From positions 2,976,001 to 3,040,000 of the forward strand of contig NZ_CP011132.1 in assembly GCF_000981805.1 (NCBI RefSeq): 64,000 bases of DNA, given 5' to 3'. The DNA is from Citrobacter amalonaticus Y19. GTDB taxonomy: Bacteria; Pseudomonadota; Gammaproteobacteria; Enterobacterales; Enterobacteriaceae. Shown here in pieces: positions 9,016-17,464 of this stretch (positions within the stretch are counted from its first letter, which is position 1; the number at the start of each line of letters is the position of its first letter). The notes under the pieces were generated by a model. It did no database searches and was not told the DNA's origin. It saw only the letters and a list, made by a program, of their open reading frames with translations. The translations under genes were made by a program, and so were the position numbers.

Positions 9016-9060
9016 ACTACCTCCTTCACTCTCCTCTTTCGCAAAAGAGGATGCCCACCA

Positions 9061-10119
9061 TTACTGGGGCGCTCTGTCCTGAAGATACTGACCCAATGCC
9101 TTTTCTGATGTGAAACAGGTAAAGGTCATCTTCGGGTTCCAGTAACGTTCAATCGCCCCAAAAACATCAACCGCGACTTCATCACCATTTTCAAGCTTGT
9201 ACATCCCGTTTCCTTCGGCTGTCACGACCCGTATTCCGGATTTATTTTTACCAAAAGCAATCTCAGAGGGACTGACAAAGAAAAAGGTCTGCATCTTGTA
9301 ACTAACATTGCCACCGCCGTTGTACTTCTCCGTGCCGTCAGCCAGACAGGAGTATACCGCCCGGCTTTTCGCCGAGTATTCAATAATGTTCACCGCAGCA
9401 GGTCGTGGCGGCGCGACAGGCGTAACGGGTACGGGTTTCTGAACGGGTTCTGCCTGGGGCTGATACTTCGCTGTCGGCGGCGGTTCGGGCAACCTTACAG
9501 GAGGCGATGCGGGTGTCGGCATCACAACAGGCGTCGCGGGCTTGTTGACTGATGGCGTATCCGCTGGCGTCGACGAGGAATTATTCAGGCCAACGATCAC
9601 CAGTGCAGCCACCACGGCGAGGAGACCAAAACCGAATTTCTCCGCCTTGAATTTGTCAGACAATGACATTTTTCCAGACCGTGCCGCCGTTGTTTTAACC
9701 TGTTGTGCTGCGGCGTCCTGACGGGCGCGCTCATCTGCCTGTCGCTTCTCTTCCTGGGCCTTTTGCTCGGCCTGCTGACGAAAGTACGCCTCGTCGTAAC
9801 GCCTTTTCTCTTCCGCCGCGCGCTTATTTTGCTCAGTCTGGTATTCCCGATGCTTTTGCTCTGCTTCCTGCCGCGCCCGGCGCTCGTTTGCCGCCTCCTG
9901 TCTGGCGGTTTCAGCATCCCGGCGATAGCGTTCAGATTCTGCGGAATTGTCGGCTGACGCCCCGCCACTGCCGTAAATGTCTTCCATCGTCAGCCCATAA
10001 ATCGCCATATAACGACGGGCGCGACTAAACGCATTTGCGGATTCACCGTCATTAGAGGATTGTGCGGCAAGAGCCAGTAGTTTGCGGATTTTCTCGATTT
10101 GTTTTGCTTTGTCGGTCAT
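9061..10119 (-). CDS. DUF2786 / coiled-coil / single-pass membrane protein of unknown function
   Basis: 352 residues, not found at this position in E. coli K-12. Layout: residues 4-50 fit the DUF2786 motif (KAKQIEKIRKLLALAAQSSN...GLTMEDI); 60-148 form an Ala/Glu/Arg/Gln-rich coiled coil; 162-178 are one membrane segment (FGFGLLAVVAALVIVGL); 183-242 are Pro/Val-rich; 245-352 form a globular domain with two cysteines (C258, C335) that could pair outside the cytoplasm. The topology suggests a cytoplasmic N-terminus and periplasmic C-terminus, broadly like TolA or RodZ, though the order differs from TolA. It stands alone, with a terminator on the der side and yfgJ 45 bases downstream on the same strand. 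Function cannot be assigned. Confidence 0.82.
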   Translation of the reverse strand: MTDKAKQIEKIRKLLALAAQSSNDGESANAFSRARRYMAIYGLTMEDIYGSGGASADNSAESERYRRDAETARQEAANERRARQEAEQKHREYQTEQNKRAAEEKRRYDEAYFRQQAEQKAQEEKRQADERARQDAAAQQVKTTAARSGKMSLSDKFKAEKFGFGLLAVVAALVIVGLNNSSSTPADTPSVNKPATPVVMPTPASPPVRLPEPPPTAKYQPQAEPVQKPVPVTPVAPPRPAAVNIIEYSAKSRAVYSCLADGTEKYNGGGNVSYKMQTFFFVSPSEIAFGKNKSGIRVVTAEGNGMYKLENGDEVAVDVFGAIERYWNPKMTFTCFTSEKALGQYLQDRAPQ

Positions 10120-10196
10120 CAGACAATCTTCTAAAGACGGGCTTCCGTGCGCCTGAGTAACGTTACCAGAATATAAACGGTAGACGGAAAGATACC

Positions 10197-10223
10197 AAAA
10201 AGCCCGACGGGCGCGGGCTTTTT
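10197..10223 (-). terminator. Terminator downstream of der
   Basis: AAAAAGCCCG and CGGGCTTTTT form a perfect 10-bp stem around a GC-rich loop 28 bases after the der stop, with A-run and T-run flanks, so it can work in both directions. It separates the rodZ-der operon from the DUF2786 gene. Confidence 0.85.
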
Positions 10224-10250
10224 GGGGTTACCTGCCAGGCAGGTAAGTTA

Positions 10251-11723
10251 TTACTTACTTTTCTTGATGTGCTTAATCAGACGTTTACGCTTACGCATCT
10301 GGGTCGGGGTCAGCGTATTGCGCTTGTTGGCATACGGGTTCTCGCCCTCTTTAAACTGAATGCGAATCGGCGTCCCCATCACTTCCAGCGATTTACGGAA
10401 GTAGTTCATCAGGTAGCGCTTATAGGAATCCGGCAGGTCTTTGACCTGATTACCGTGAATCACCACAATTGGTGGGTTGTAGCCCCCCGCATGAGCATAT
10501 TTCAGCTTCACGCGACGGCCACGAACCAACGGCGGCTGGTGATCTTCAGCCGCCATCGTCATGATACGGGTCAGCATCGCCGTACTGACGCGGCGGGTGG
10601 AGCTGTCATACGCTTCACGGACGGATTCAAACAGGTTGCCGACACCGCTGCCGTGCAGTGCAGAGATAAAGTGCACGCGCGCGAAGTCGATAAAGCCCAG
10701 ACGGAAGTCCAGCGTCTCTTTCACCTGCTCTTTGACTTCCTGAGTCAGTCCGTCCCACTTGTTCACTACGATAACAAGTGAGCGCCCACTATTGAGGATA
10801 AAGCCCAGCAACGACAGGTCCTGGTCAGAGATGCCTTCACGGGCATCAATCACCAGCATCACTACGTTAGCGTCTTCAATAGCCTGCAATGTTTTGATGA
10901 CCGAGAACTTTTCCACCGCATCGGTGATTTTGCCGCGCTTACGCACCCCGGCGGTATCGATCAGCACATACTCGCGCTCATCACGTTCCATCGGGATATA
11001 GATACTGTCACGGGTGGTGCCAGGCATGTCGTAAACCACCACGCGGTCTTCACCCAGAATACGGTTAGTCAGTGTGGACTTACCGACGTTTGGTCGGCCG
11101 ACAATCGCCAGCTTGATTGGCAGATCCTGCGGATTGAAGTCATCTTCCGGCTCTTCTTCACCGTTCTCATCGGCTTCGAACTGCGCCCAGTATTCGGCGT
11201 CTTCATCCACCTCTTCCTGCGGCGCGGCATCGTCCATCCACGGCAGCAGAACGTGTTCCAGCAGGCTGAGCACGCCACGACCATGAGACGCGGCGATCGG
11301 GTGAATTTCACCCAGACCCAGCGAGTAAAAATCAACGATGGCCTGATCCGGATCGAGTCCGTCCGTTTTGTTGGCGACCAGGAACGTCGGTTTTTCACGG
11401 GAGCGTAAATGCTGGGCAATAGCTTCATCGGCTGGCATCAGGCCAGCGCGCGCATCAACCATGAACAGCACCACATCCGCCTCTTCAATCGCCAGCAGCG
11501 ACTGTTCCGCCATGCGCGTTTCTACACCATCTTCGGTGCCATCAATACCGCCGGTATCGATACAGATAAACTCACGACCTTCAATCTCCGCACGACCGTA
11601 CTTACGGTCACGAGTCAGACCCGGGAAATCCGCAACCAGCGCATCTCGGGTGCGAGTTAGACGGTTAAATAACGTGGATTTTCCAACGTTAGGGCGCCCG
11701 ACAAGCGCGACCACAGGTACCAT
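10251..11723 (-). CDS. der: Ribosome-assembly GTPase Der (EngA)
   Basis: Essential double-GTPase for late 50S subunit maturation. Both G domains are complete: the first has GRPNVGKST at the N-terminus (LVGRPNVGKSTLFNR), DTGG and NKTD; the second has IVGRPNVGKSTLTNR near residue 209, DTAG and NKWD. An acidic linker (EEVDEDAEYWAQFEADENGEE shortened: Glu/Asp-rich, ~165-195) separates them, and the C-terminal KH-like domain ends in KRKRLIKHIKKSK. Length 490 equals E. coli Der. It is the last gene of the rodZ-ispG-hisS-yfgM-bamB-der run. Confidence 0.99.
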   Translation of the reverse strand: MVPVVALVGRPNVGKSTLFNRLTRTRDALVADFPGLTRDRKYGRAEIEGREFICIDTGGIDGTEDGVETRMAEQSLLAIEEADVVLFMVDARAGLMPADEAIAQHLRSREKPTFLVANKTDGLDPDQAIVDFYSLGLGEIHPIAASHGRGVLSLLEHVLLPWMDDAAPQEEVDEDAEYWAQFEADENGEEEPEDDFNPQDLPIKLAIVGRPNVGKSTLTNRILGEDRVVVYDMPGTTRDSIYIPMERDEREYVLIDTAGVRKRGKITDAVEKFSVIKTLQAIEDANVVMLVIDAREGISDQDLSLLGFILNSGRSLVIVVNKWDGLTQEVKEQVKETLDFRLGFIDFARVHFISALHGSGVGNLFESVREAYDSSTRRVSTAMLTRIMTMAAEDHQPPLVRGRRVKLKYAHAGGYNPPIVVIHGNQVKDLPDSYKRYLMNYFRKSLEVMGTPIRIQFKEGENPYANKRNTLTPTQMRKRKRLIKHIKKSK

Positions 11724-11790
11724 GTTTAAAGCCTCATTTTAAAAATCATCAGACAACAGACGCCATTTTTGCGCTGTTGTTAAAAACAGG

Positions 11791-11822
11791 AAAACGGCCC
11801 CTGCACCAGGAGCCGTTTTTTA
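11791..11822 (-). terminator. Terminator between bamB and der
   Basis: On the minus strand AAAACGGCTCCTG...CAGGGGCCGTTTT forms a long stem with one G-T or mismatch position and ends in TTTT. It lies 20 bases after bamB. Since der follows on the same strand, it probably only attenuates read-through. Confidence 0.7.
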
Positions 11823-11841
11823 AAGCGTACGACCAGGACGA

Positions 11842-13020
11842 TTAGCGTGTAATGGCGTACACGGTACCGTCTTTGGCCTGGATCAGCAGTTTGCCATCGG
11901 CCGAGACCGGTTCGGTCAGGAAGCCGGAGCTGTCTACTTTCTGCTGAGCCACAAAACGGCCGTCTTCGACGTTAAGCCAGTGCAGATAACCTTCGCTATC
12001 CCCCACCACCAGGTTGCCATTATACAACGCCGGGGACGTTAGCAGACGGTGCAGCAGATCACTCTGCGTCCACAGCGTGACGCCGCCATCGGTGGTCAGC
12101 GCCAGTACACGGTCATCCTGATCCACCAGGTAGATACGGCTGCCGTCGACGATAAAGTCATTCACCGAGCCCAGCTCACGTTTCCACATGATCTGGCCAC
12201 TGCGCAGATCCAGCGCGGTCAGGTTACCATTATAAGCCAGGGCGTAAACGACGCCATTGACGATAACCGGTGTCGTATCCACATCGCTCAGACGGTCGAT
12301 CTCAGTAGAGCCGGTGGCCTGAGAAATACGCTGCTGCCAAATCATCTGACCTTGCTGCATCAGCACGGCGCTTACGCGACCGTTATCGCCACCGACAATG
12401 GCCGCACCAAAGGCGGTGGCCGGCGCAGATTCACCACGCAGCGACAGAGACGGCATGTCCAGGTTCACGGTCCACTTAATGGCGCCATCGGCTTCGTTCA
12501 GTGCCTGCAACTGGCCGTTGCTGGTATGAATCAACACGATTCCGTCGCTGACTACCGGACGAGAAAGCGCTTCACCCGCCACTTTGGTTTGCCATGCAAC
12601 CGTACCGTCCGCCGCGTTCAGCGCATAAACCTGCGCTTTTTCGCTGCCAATATAGACGTGACCGCCAGCAACCGCTACGCCGCCAGACAACTGTGCCGAC
12701 GAGCGTGAGAACCAGCCATCTTTTTCGCCCAGGTTGATCGACCAGACTTCTTTGCCGTCATCTGCATTCAACGCTTTCACCACGCCAGCCCGAGAGGCAG
12801 CGTAGACCACGTTATCGGCATACGCCGGATGGAGGTTGGAATAGAAATCACCGATACCGTTGCCTACGGAAGTGCTCCAGGCCGTAGACGGGGTAAATTG
12901 ATTTTCAACCACCGGTAATGGGGACATTTTAACAACGTCTTCTTCGCCACTAAACAGTGAACAGCCGCTCAACAGGGTAACGGAAAGCAGCCCTGGCAGA
13001 AGTAATTTACGCAATTGCAT
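11842..13020 (-). CDS. bamB: Outer-membrane assembly lipoprotein BamB
   Basis: Lipoprotein of the BAM complex that binds BamA and helps insert beta-barrel proteins into the outer membrane. The signal peptide has the lipobox LLSGC with the modified Cys at residue 20 and Ser at +2, fitting outer-membrane sorting. The rest is an eight-bladed PQQ-type propeller with repeated motifs such as VYAASRAGVVKALNADDGKEVW, VYALNAADGTVAW and LTALDLRSGQIMW. Length 392 equals E. coli BamB. It starts 10 bases after yfgM. Confidence 0.98.
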   Translation of the reverse strand: MQLRKLLLPGLLSVTLLSGCSLFSGEEDVVKMSPLPVVENQFTPSTAWSTSVGNGIGDFYSNLHPAYADNVVYAASRAGVVKALNADDGKEVWSINLGEKDGWFSRSSAQLSGGVAVAGGHVYIGSEKAQVYALNAADGTVAWQTKVAGEALSRPVVSDGIVLIHTSNGQLQALNEADGAIKWTVNLDMPSLSLRGESAPATAFGAAIVGGDNGRVSAVLMQQGQMIWQQRISQATGSTEIDRLSDVDTTPVIVNGVVYALAYNGNLTALDLRSGQIMWKRELGSVNDFIVDGSRIYLVDQDDRVLALTTDGGVTLWTQSDLLHRLLTSPALYNGNLVVGDSEGYLHWLNVEDGRFVAQQKVDSSGFLTEPVSADGKLLIQAKDGTVYAITR

Positions 13021-13030
13021 CGGGTCCCTC

Positions 13031-13651
13031 TCAGATGGACAAATTATTGATTTTCATCTGCATCATTTCGCTCAGTGCCGGGGAGGCGTTACTTTTCACG
13101 CCCGCTTCCCACGCACTACGCGCACCTTGTTTATCACCTTTGCTCAGCAGTGCTTCGCCGCGCAGATCGGCAACAATCGCTGCCCATCCTTCACCCTTCA
13201 CGCTATCAAGGGTTTTCAGCGCCGTATCCGCCTGCTTGAGTTGGACCTGAACACGAGCAAGACGCAGCGTGATCACCGCGTTAAGATTCTCATCACTCGT
13301 GGCGGCCAGTCCCTGCTGAAGCTGGGCTGCGGCTTTCTCAAGTTGATTCTGATCGACAAACTGCTGTGCCAGTTCCATCGACGCTAACGCGCCGTAGGCG
13401 TTCTTATTGTCTGCGGCAAATTTCTCCGCGGCAGACAGGTTTTCCGCTTTACCCGCACTGAGCGAACTCACCACGGTTTGATATGCCAGAGAAGCAGAGC
13501 GTGCGGACTCAGTCTGATGACTGTTCCAGTAGCGCCAGCCAACCAGCGCTCCAACACCTAAAATAACCCCAACAGCCAGGGCTTTGCCGTTTTCGGCAAA
13601 GAAGCGTTTAATCGCATCGACCTGGTCGTTTTCGTTCTCGTAAATTTCCAC
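13031..13651 (-). CDS. yfgM: SecYEG ancillary protein YfgM
   Basis: Inner-membrane protein with one N-terminal membrane segment (~residues 24-42, ALAVGVILGVGALVGWRYW) and a periplasmic TPR-like helical domain. In E. coli it associates with SecYEG and the chaperone PpiD and is reported to influence RcsB-dependent stress responses. Length 206 matches. It lies between hisS (13 bases) and bamB (10 bases), so co-translation with envelope-assembly genes is likely. Confidence 0.96.
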   Translation of the reverse strand: MEIYENENDQVDAIKRFFAENGKALAVGVILGVGALVGWRYWNSHQTESARSASLAYQTVVSSLSAGKAENLSAAEKFAADNKNAYGALASMELAQQFVDQNQLEKAAAQLQQGLAATSDENLNAVITLRLARVQVQLKQADTALKTLDSVKGEGWAAIVADLRGEALLSKGDKQGARSAWEAGVKSNASPALSEMMQMKINNLSI

Positions 13652-13664
13652 GCAGTCCTTCTCC

Positions 13665-14939
13665 TTAAGCCATTAACGTGCGCAAATGGGCGGCGACGCT
13701 GTCTTGTGCCACCTCGGTTTGCTCACCGGAGCGCAAATCCTTCACTACAACGGTTCCGGCAGCCATTTCGGACTCGCCAAGTACCAGAGCAACGCGGGCG
13801 CCCCATTTGTCAGCTCGGGCAAACTGTTTCTTAAAGTTGCCGCCGCCGTGGTTTGTCATCAGCTTCACGCCCGGGATTTCATCACGCACGCGCTCAGCCA
13901 GTGTCATTGCCGCAGACTGCGTATCCGCACCTGAAGCGACCAGGTATATATCGACAACAGAATCGGCTTTAAATTCCGGATTAACTGCCTGAACCAGTAA
14001 AACAAGTCGTTCCAGGCCCATTGCAAAGCCGACACCCGGGGTCGCGCGACCACCGAGTTGCTCGACCAGTCCGTCATAACGACCGCCCGCACAGACCGTA
14101 CCTTGAGAGCCCAGACTGCTGGTGACCCACTCAAAGACAGTGCGGTTGTAGTAGTCGAGACCGCGCACCAGACGCTGGTTGACGGTGTAGGCAATGCCTG
14201 CCGCTTCCAGCAGTGTGCACAGACCCGCAAAGTGCTCGCGGGAATCGTCATCCAGATAGTCGCCAAGCTGAGGAGCATCATTGAGCAGCGCCTGCACATC
14301 CGGGTTTTTGGAATCCAGTACGCGCAGCGGATTTGAGTACATGCGACGTTTGCAATCTTCGTCGAGTTTCTCAATGTGTTGTTCCAGGTACGCCACCAGC
14401 GCATCGCGATAGTTTGCACGCGCGTCCAGGGAACCAATAGAGTTCAGTTCCAGATTGACATGCTCAGCGATACCCAGCTCACGCCACCAGCGCGCGGTTA
14501 ACATGATCAGTTCGGCATCAATGTCCGGTCCTTGCAGACCAAAAACTTCGGCACCTAACTGATGGAACTGACGATAGCGCCCTTTCTGCGGACGCTCATG
14601 GCGGAACATCGGCCCGATGTACCACAGACGCTGTTCCTGATTGTACAGGAGACCATGCTCGATGCCGGCGCGAACACAGCCTGCCGTGCCTTCCGGACGC
14701 AGCGTCAGGCTATCGCCATTACGGTCCTCAAAGGTGTACATCTCTTTTTCAACCACGTCGGTCACTTCGCCGATCGCGCGTTTGAATAACGGGGTCTGCT
14801 CTACAATCGGCAAGCGGATTTCACTGTAACCGTAGCTGCCGAGCACGTTTTTGAGTGTGCCTTCAATGCGCTGCCAGATGGCGGTTTCGCCAGGCAGATA
14901 ATCGTTCATGCCGCGAATGGCTTGAATGTTTTTTGCCAC
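13665..14939 (-). CDS. hisS: Histidyl-tRNA synthetase
   Basis: Class II synthetase that charges tRNA-His; cytosolic dimer. Motif 2 is visible in GPMFRHERPQKGRYRQFHQ, the histidine-specific loop in LVRGLDYYNRTVFEW, and motif 3 in GVGFAMGLERL. The C-terminal anticodon domain covers ~330-424. Length 424 equals E. coli HisS. The 110 bases before it contain a hairpin (15022-15040) but no obvious terminator, so it may be read from ispG. Confidence 0.99.
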   Translation of the reverse strand: MAKNIQAIRGMNDYLPGETAIWQRIEGTLKNVLGSYGYSEIRLPIVEQTPLFKRAIGEVTDVVEKEMYTFEDRNGDSLTLRPEGTAGCVRAGIEHGLLYNQEQRLWYIGPMFRHERPQKGRYRQFHQLGAEVFGLQGPDIDAELIMLTARWWRELGIAEHVNLELNSIGSLDARANYRDALVAYLEQHIEKLDEDCKRRMYSNPLRVLDSKNPDVQALLNDAPQLGDYLDDDSREHFAGLCTLLEAAGIAYTVNQRLVRGLDYYNRTVFEWVTSSLGSQGTVCAGGRYDGLVEQLGGRATPGVGFAMGLERLVLLVQAVNPEFKADSVVDIYLVASGADTQSAAMTLAERVRDEIPGVKLMTNHGGGNFKKQFARADKWGARVALVLGESEMAAGTVVVKDLRSGEQTEVAQDSVAAHLRTLMA

Positions 14940-15049
14940 GTTTATTCTCTTTCTGAATATAAAAATGAACCCTCAGCGCTTCCCCGAGCGATACGGGAGC
15001 CATGCGGGTTCAATCATACACGGGAAGCACGCCGCTTCCCATCACGTTA

Positions 15050-16168
15050 TTATTTTTCAACCTGCTGCACGTTAATCCGCTGTGCTTCATCGAGCATCGT
15101 CGCTTTAGCGCGAATGCGGGCTTCAAGCTGGTCAATCATATCGCTATTATCCAGACGATCTTTGCGAACGCCATCTTCATAGAGACCACTTTTCTTGTTG
15201 CCGCCGGTGACACCCAGCGTGGACACCAGCGCTTCACCCGGACCGTTAACCACGCAGCCAATGATGGAGACATCCATTGGCGTAATGATGTCTTCCAGAC
15301 GTTGCTCCAGCGCGTTAACCGTACCGATAACGTCAAACTCCTGGCGCGAACAGGTCGGACAGGCGATGAAGTTGATCCCGCGAGCGCGGATGCGCAGCGA
15401 CTTCAGGATATCGAAGCCAACTTTGATCTCTTCCACCGGATCGGCTGCCAGCGAAACTCGCAATGTATCGCCAATCCCTTCAGATAACAGCAGGCCAAGA
15501 CCAATAGCCGATTTCACCGCACCGCTACGCGCGCCACCGGCTTCGGTGATCCCTAAATGCAGCGGTTGATCGATTTGCTTTGCCAGCAGGCGATAGGATT
15601 CAACGGCGAGGAAAACGTCAGACGCTTTTACGCTGACCTTGAACTGATCAAAGTTCAGACGATCGAGATGATCCACATGACGCATTGCCGATTCCAGCAA
15701 GGCCTGCGGCGTCGGTTCGCCGTACTTTTCCTGTAGATCTTTTTCCAGCGATCCGGCGTTCACACCGATGCGAATCGGGATATTTTTGTCACGGGCGCAA
15801 TCCACTACCATGCGGATACGCTCTTCGTTACCGATATTGCCGGGGTTAATACGCAGGCAGTCAACGCCGTACTCCGCCACTTTGAGCGCAATACGGTAGT
15901 CGAAGTGAATGTCGGCGACCAGCGGAACAGAAACCTGTTGCTTGATCAGTTTGAAGGCTTCTGCGGCATCCATTGTGGGTACAGAAACACGAACAATGTC
16001 AGCGCCCACGCGTTCCAGCGCTTTGATCTGATTGACCGTTGCTTCCACATCCGTGGTTCGCGTGTTGGTCATCGACTGTACGGCGATGGGAGCCCCATCG
16101 CCAATCGGCACATTCCCAACGTAAATACGCGTTGATTTTCTACGTTGAATTGGAGCCTGGTTATGCAT
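15050..16168 (-). CDS. ispG: 4-hydroxy-3-methylbut-2-en-1-yl diphosphate synthase (flavodoxin)
   Basis: [4Fe-4S] enzyme of the MEP isoprenoid pathway that converts MEcPP to HMBPP. The N-terminal TIM barrel holds GVNAGSLEKDL; the C-terminal cluster domain shows CPTCSRQEFD (two ligands) and the third Cys in IGCVVNGPGEA. Length 372 equals E. coli IspG. It is 26 bases after rodZ. The need for Fe-S clusters ties it to the isc operon 18 kb away in this window. Confidence 0.99.
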   Translation of the reverse strand: MHNQAPIQRRKSTRIYVGNVPIGDGAPIAVQSMTNTRTTDVEATVNQIKALERVGADIVRVSVPTMDAAEAFKLIKQQVSVPLVADIHFDYRIALKVAEYGVDCLRINPGNIGNEERIRMVVDCARDKNIPIRIGVNAGSLEKDLQEKYGEPTPQALLESAMRHVDHLDRLNFDQFKVSVKASDVFLAVESYRLLAKQIDQPLHLGITEAGGARSGAVKSAIGLGLLLSEGIGDTLRVSLAADPVEEIKVGFDILKSLRIRARGINFIACPTCSRQEFDVIGTVNALEQRLEDIITPMDVSIIGCVVNGPGEALVSTLGVTGGNKKSGLYEDGVRKDRLDNSDMIDQLEARIRAKATMLDEAQRINVQQVEK

Positions 16169-16194
16169 GAAAAATCTCCCGCGTTACCCGTCTA

Positions 16195-17178
16195 TTACTG
16201 CGCCGGTGATTGTTCGGCATTGAGGGTCAGACGCGCAACCTGGTTTGTTCTGATAAAACGGCTCAGATCGACAGGTTTTCCTTGATACTGGATCTGTACC
16301 GCAGCCGGCGCGCCAATTTTAAGCTTGTAAGGCGCCTGACCGGTCAGGTTTAAATTGCCATCTTTGCGCTGCATCCCGCTGAACAGCTTTTTGCCCGTCG
16401 CATCGCTCACTTCCAGCCAGCAGTCGGCGGTAAAATTCATCACCAGTGCGTTCGGATCGGCAGCCGCTTCCACGCCCGCCTGATTGGTTGGCAACGGTGC
16501 CGCGCCATCCGGGGTTGCCGGAGCGGTTGTTGCGGTATCCACGTTAGCCTGTGAGGGGGCGACCACGGCGTTCTGCTGCGGGTCAACCGCAGGTGCGGTC
16601 GTCGGCGCAGGCGTTTGTACCGTCTCCGCCGGACCGGTGGATGCCGGCGTGTTGTCCTGGCTTGCCGTTGCGCTGGTATCCAGCGGCACGCTTTGTGTGT
16701 TTTCGCTGTTGGCGTTCAGCTCAGCAGAGGATTGATCGGCCATCGTGGAGATCTCTTCCTGCTGCGCTTTGTGGTTTTGCCACCACCATGCGCCCGTCAG
16801 ACCGACCACCACAAACAGCACCAGCCAGGTAAACGTCATCAACCAGCCATCGCGCTTTTTACGGCGTTTGCCTAACGAGAAGCTCTGCATCGGCGCAACT
16901 TTCGCCGCCCGAACCGGTGCCTGCTTCTCCAGAGCCGGTAGCAGTTCTTCTTCAGGAATATGGACCAGACGCGCATAAGAGCGGATGTACCCACGCAAGA
17001 ACGTTGAAGCTAAATCGGCAGGGGCCTTATCGTCTTCAATATCGCGTACGGTGGATACCTTCAGGCAAAGTCGCTCAGCGACAGCCTGCTGGCTGAGTCC
17101 GAGTTGTTCACGGGCATTGCGTAGACGAACGCCGGTGGATTGTGCTTCATGTTGATCGTGAGTGGCTTCAGTATTCAT
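16195..17178 (-). CDS. rodZ: Cytoskeletal protein RodZ
   Basis: Bitopic protein that links MreB to the periplasmic cell-wall machinery and sets rod shape. Residues ~17-80 are a Cro/CI-type helix-turn-helix (LRNAREQLGLSQQAVAERLCL) used to bind MreB. A basic stretch (GKRRKKRD) precedes the membrane segment 112-133. The periplasmic part has a Thr/Ala/Pro-rich linker (~150-225) and a C-terminal DUF4115 beta-domain. Length 327 is slightly below E. coli (337), the difference lying in the linker. Confidence 0.96.
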   Translation of the reverse strand: MNTEATHDQHEAQSTGVRLRNAREQLGLSQQAVAERLCLKVSTVRDIEDDKAPADLASTFLRGYIRSYARLVHIPEEELLPALEKQAPVRAAKVAPMQSFSLGKRRKKRDGWLMTFTWLVLFVVVGLTGAWWWQNHKAQQEEISTMADQSSAELNANSENTQSVPLDTSATASQDNTPASTGPAETVQTPAPTTAPAVDPQQNAVVAPSQANVDTATTAPATPDGAAPLPTNQAGVEAAADPNALVMNFTADCWLEVSDATGKKLFSGMQRKDGNLNLTGQAPYKLKIGAPAAVQIQYQGKPVDLSRFIRTNQVARLTLNAEQSPAQ

Positions 17179-17426
17179 TCGCTACAGCTGCTGGTGAAAA
17201 TTAAGGTTCAGGCGCCGGCGAGTCATAATGCCCACCCACGCCGCGAGAATCTGGTCAGTCAACCTGAGTCAAACAGTATAAACCCGTCTGCTGGCTCTTA
17301 ACAAAAACAGCTTAAGCCTGAAGGCTAAACTATTGTCGCGCCGTACATACTGCCTTAAAGTCGACAAAAACGCACCGTTATTATTGACCGGACAAGTACG
17401 ACTCTGACCCTCATGCAAATTACATT

Positions 17427-17457
17427 GTGCCACAGCACAAAAATCAGGCTGTGGCAC
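17427..17457. other. Hairpin in the rlmN-rodZ spacer
   Basis: GTGCCACAG and CTGTGGCAC form a perfect 9-bp stem with a 13-base loop that contains AAAAA (TTTTT on the minus strand), 8 bases after the rlmN stop. No T-run follows the stem, so it is not a typical terminator; an mRNA 3'-end or attenuator role is possible. The rest of the 286-base spacer shows nothing recognisable apart from presumed rodZ promoter DNA. Confidence 0.45.
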
Positions 17458-17464
17458 GTGTGCA

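Noticed and set aside
15022..15040. Hairpin GGGAAGC / GCTTCCC between ispG and hisS as a terminator
   Set aside because: Only 7 bp and no T-run on the minus strand; hisS is probably read through, so it was not called a terminator.
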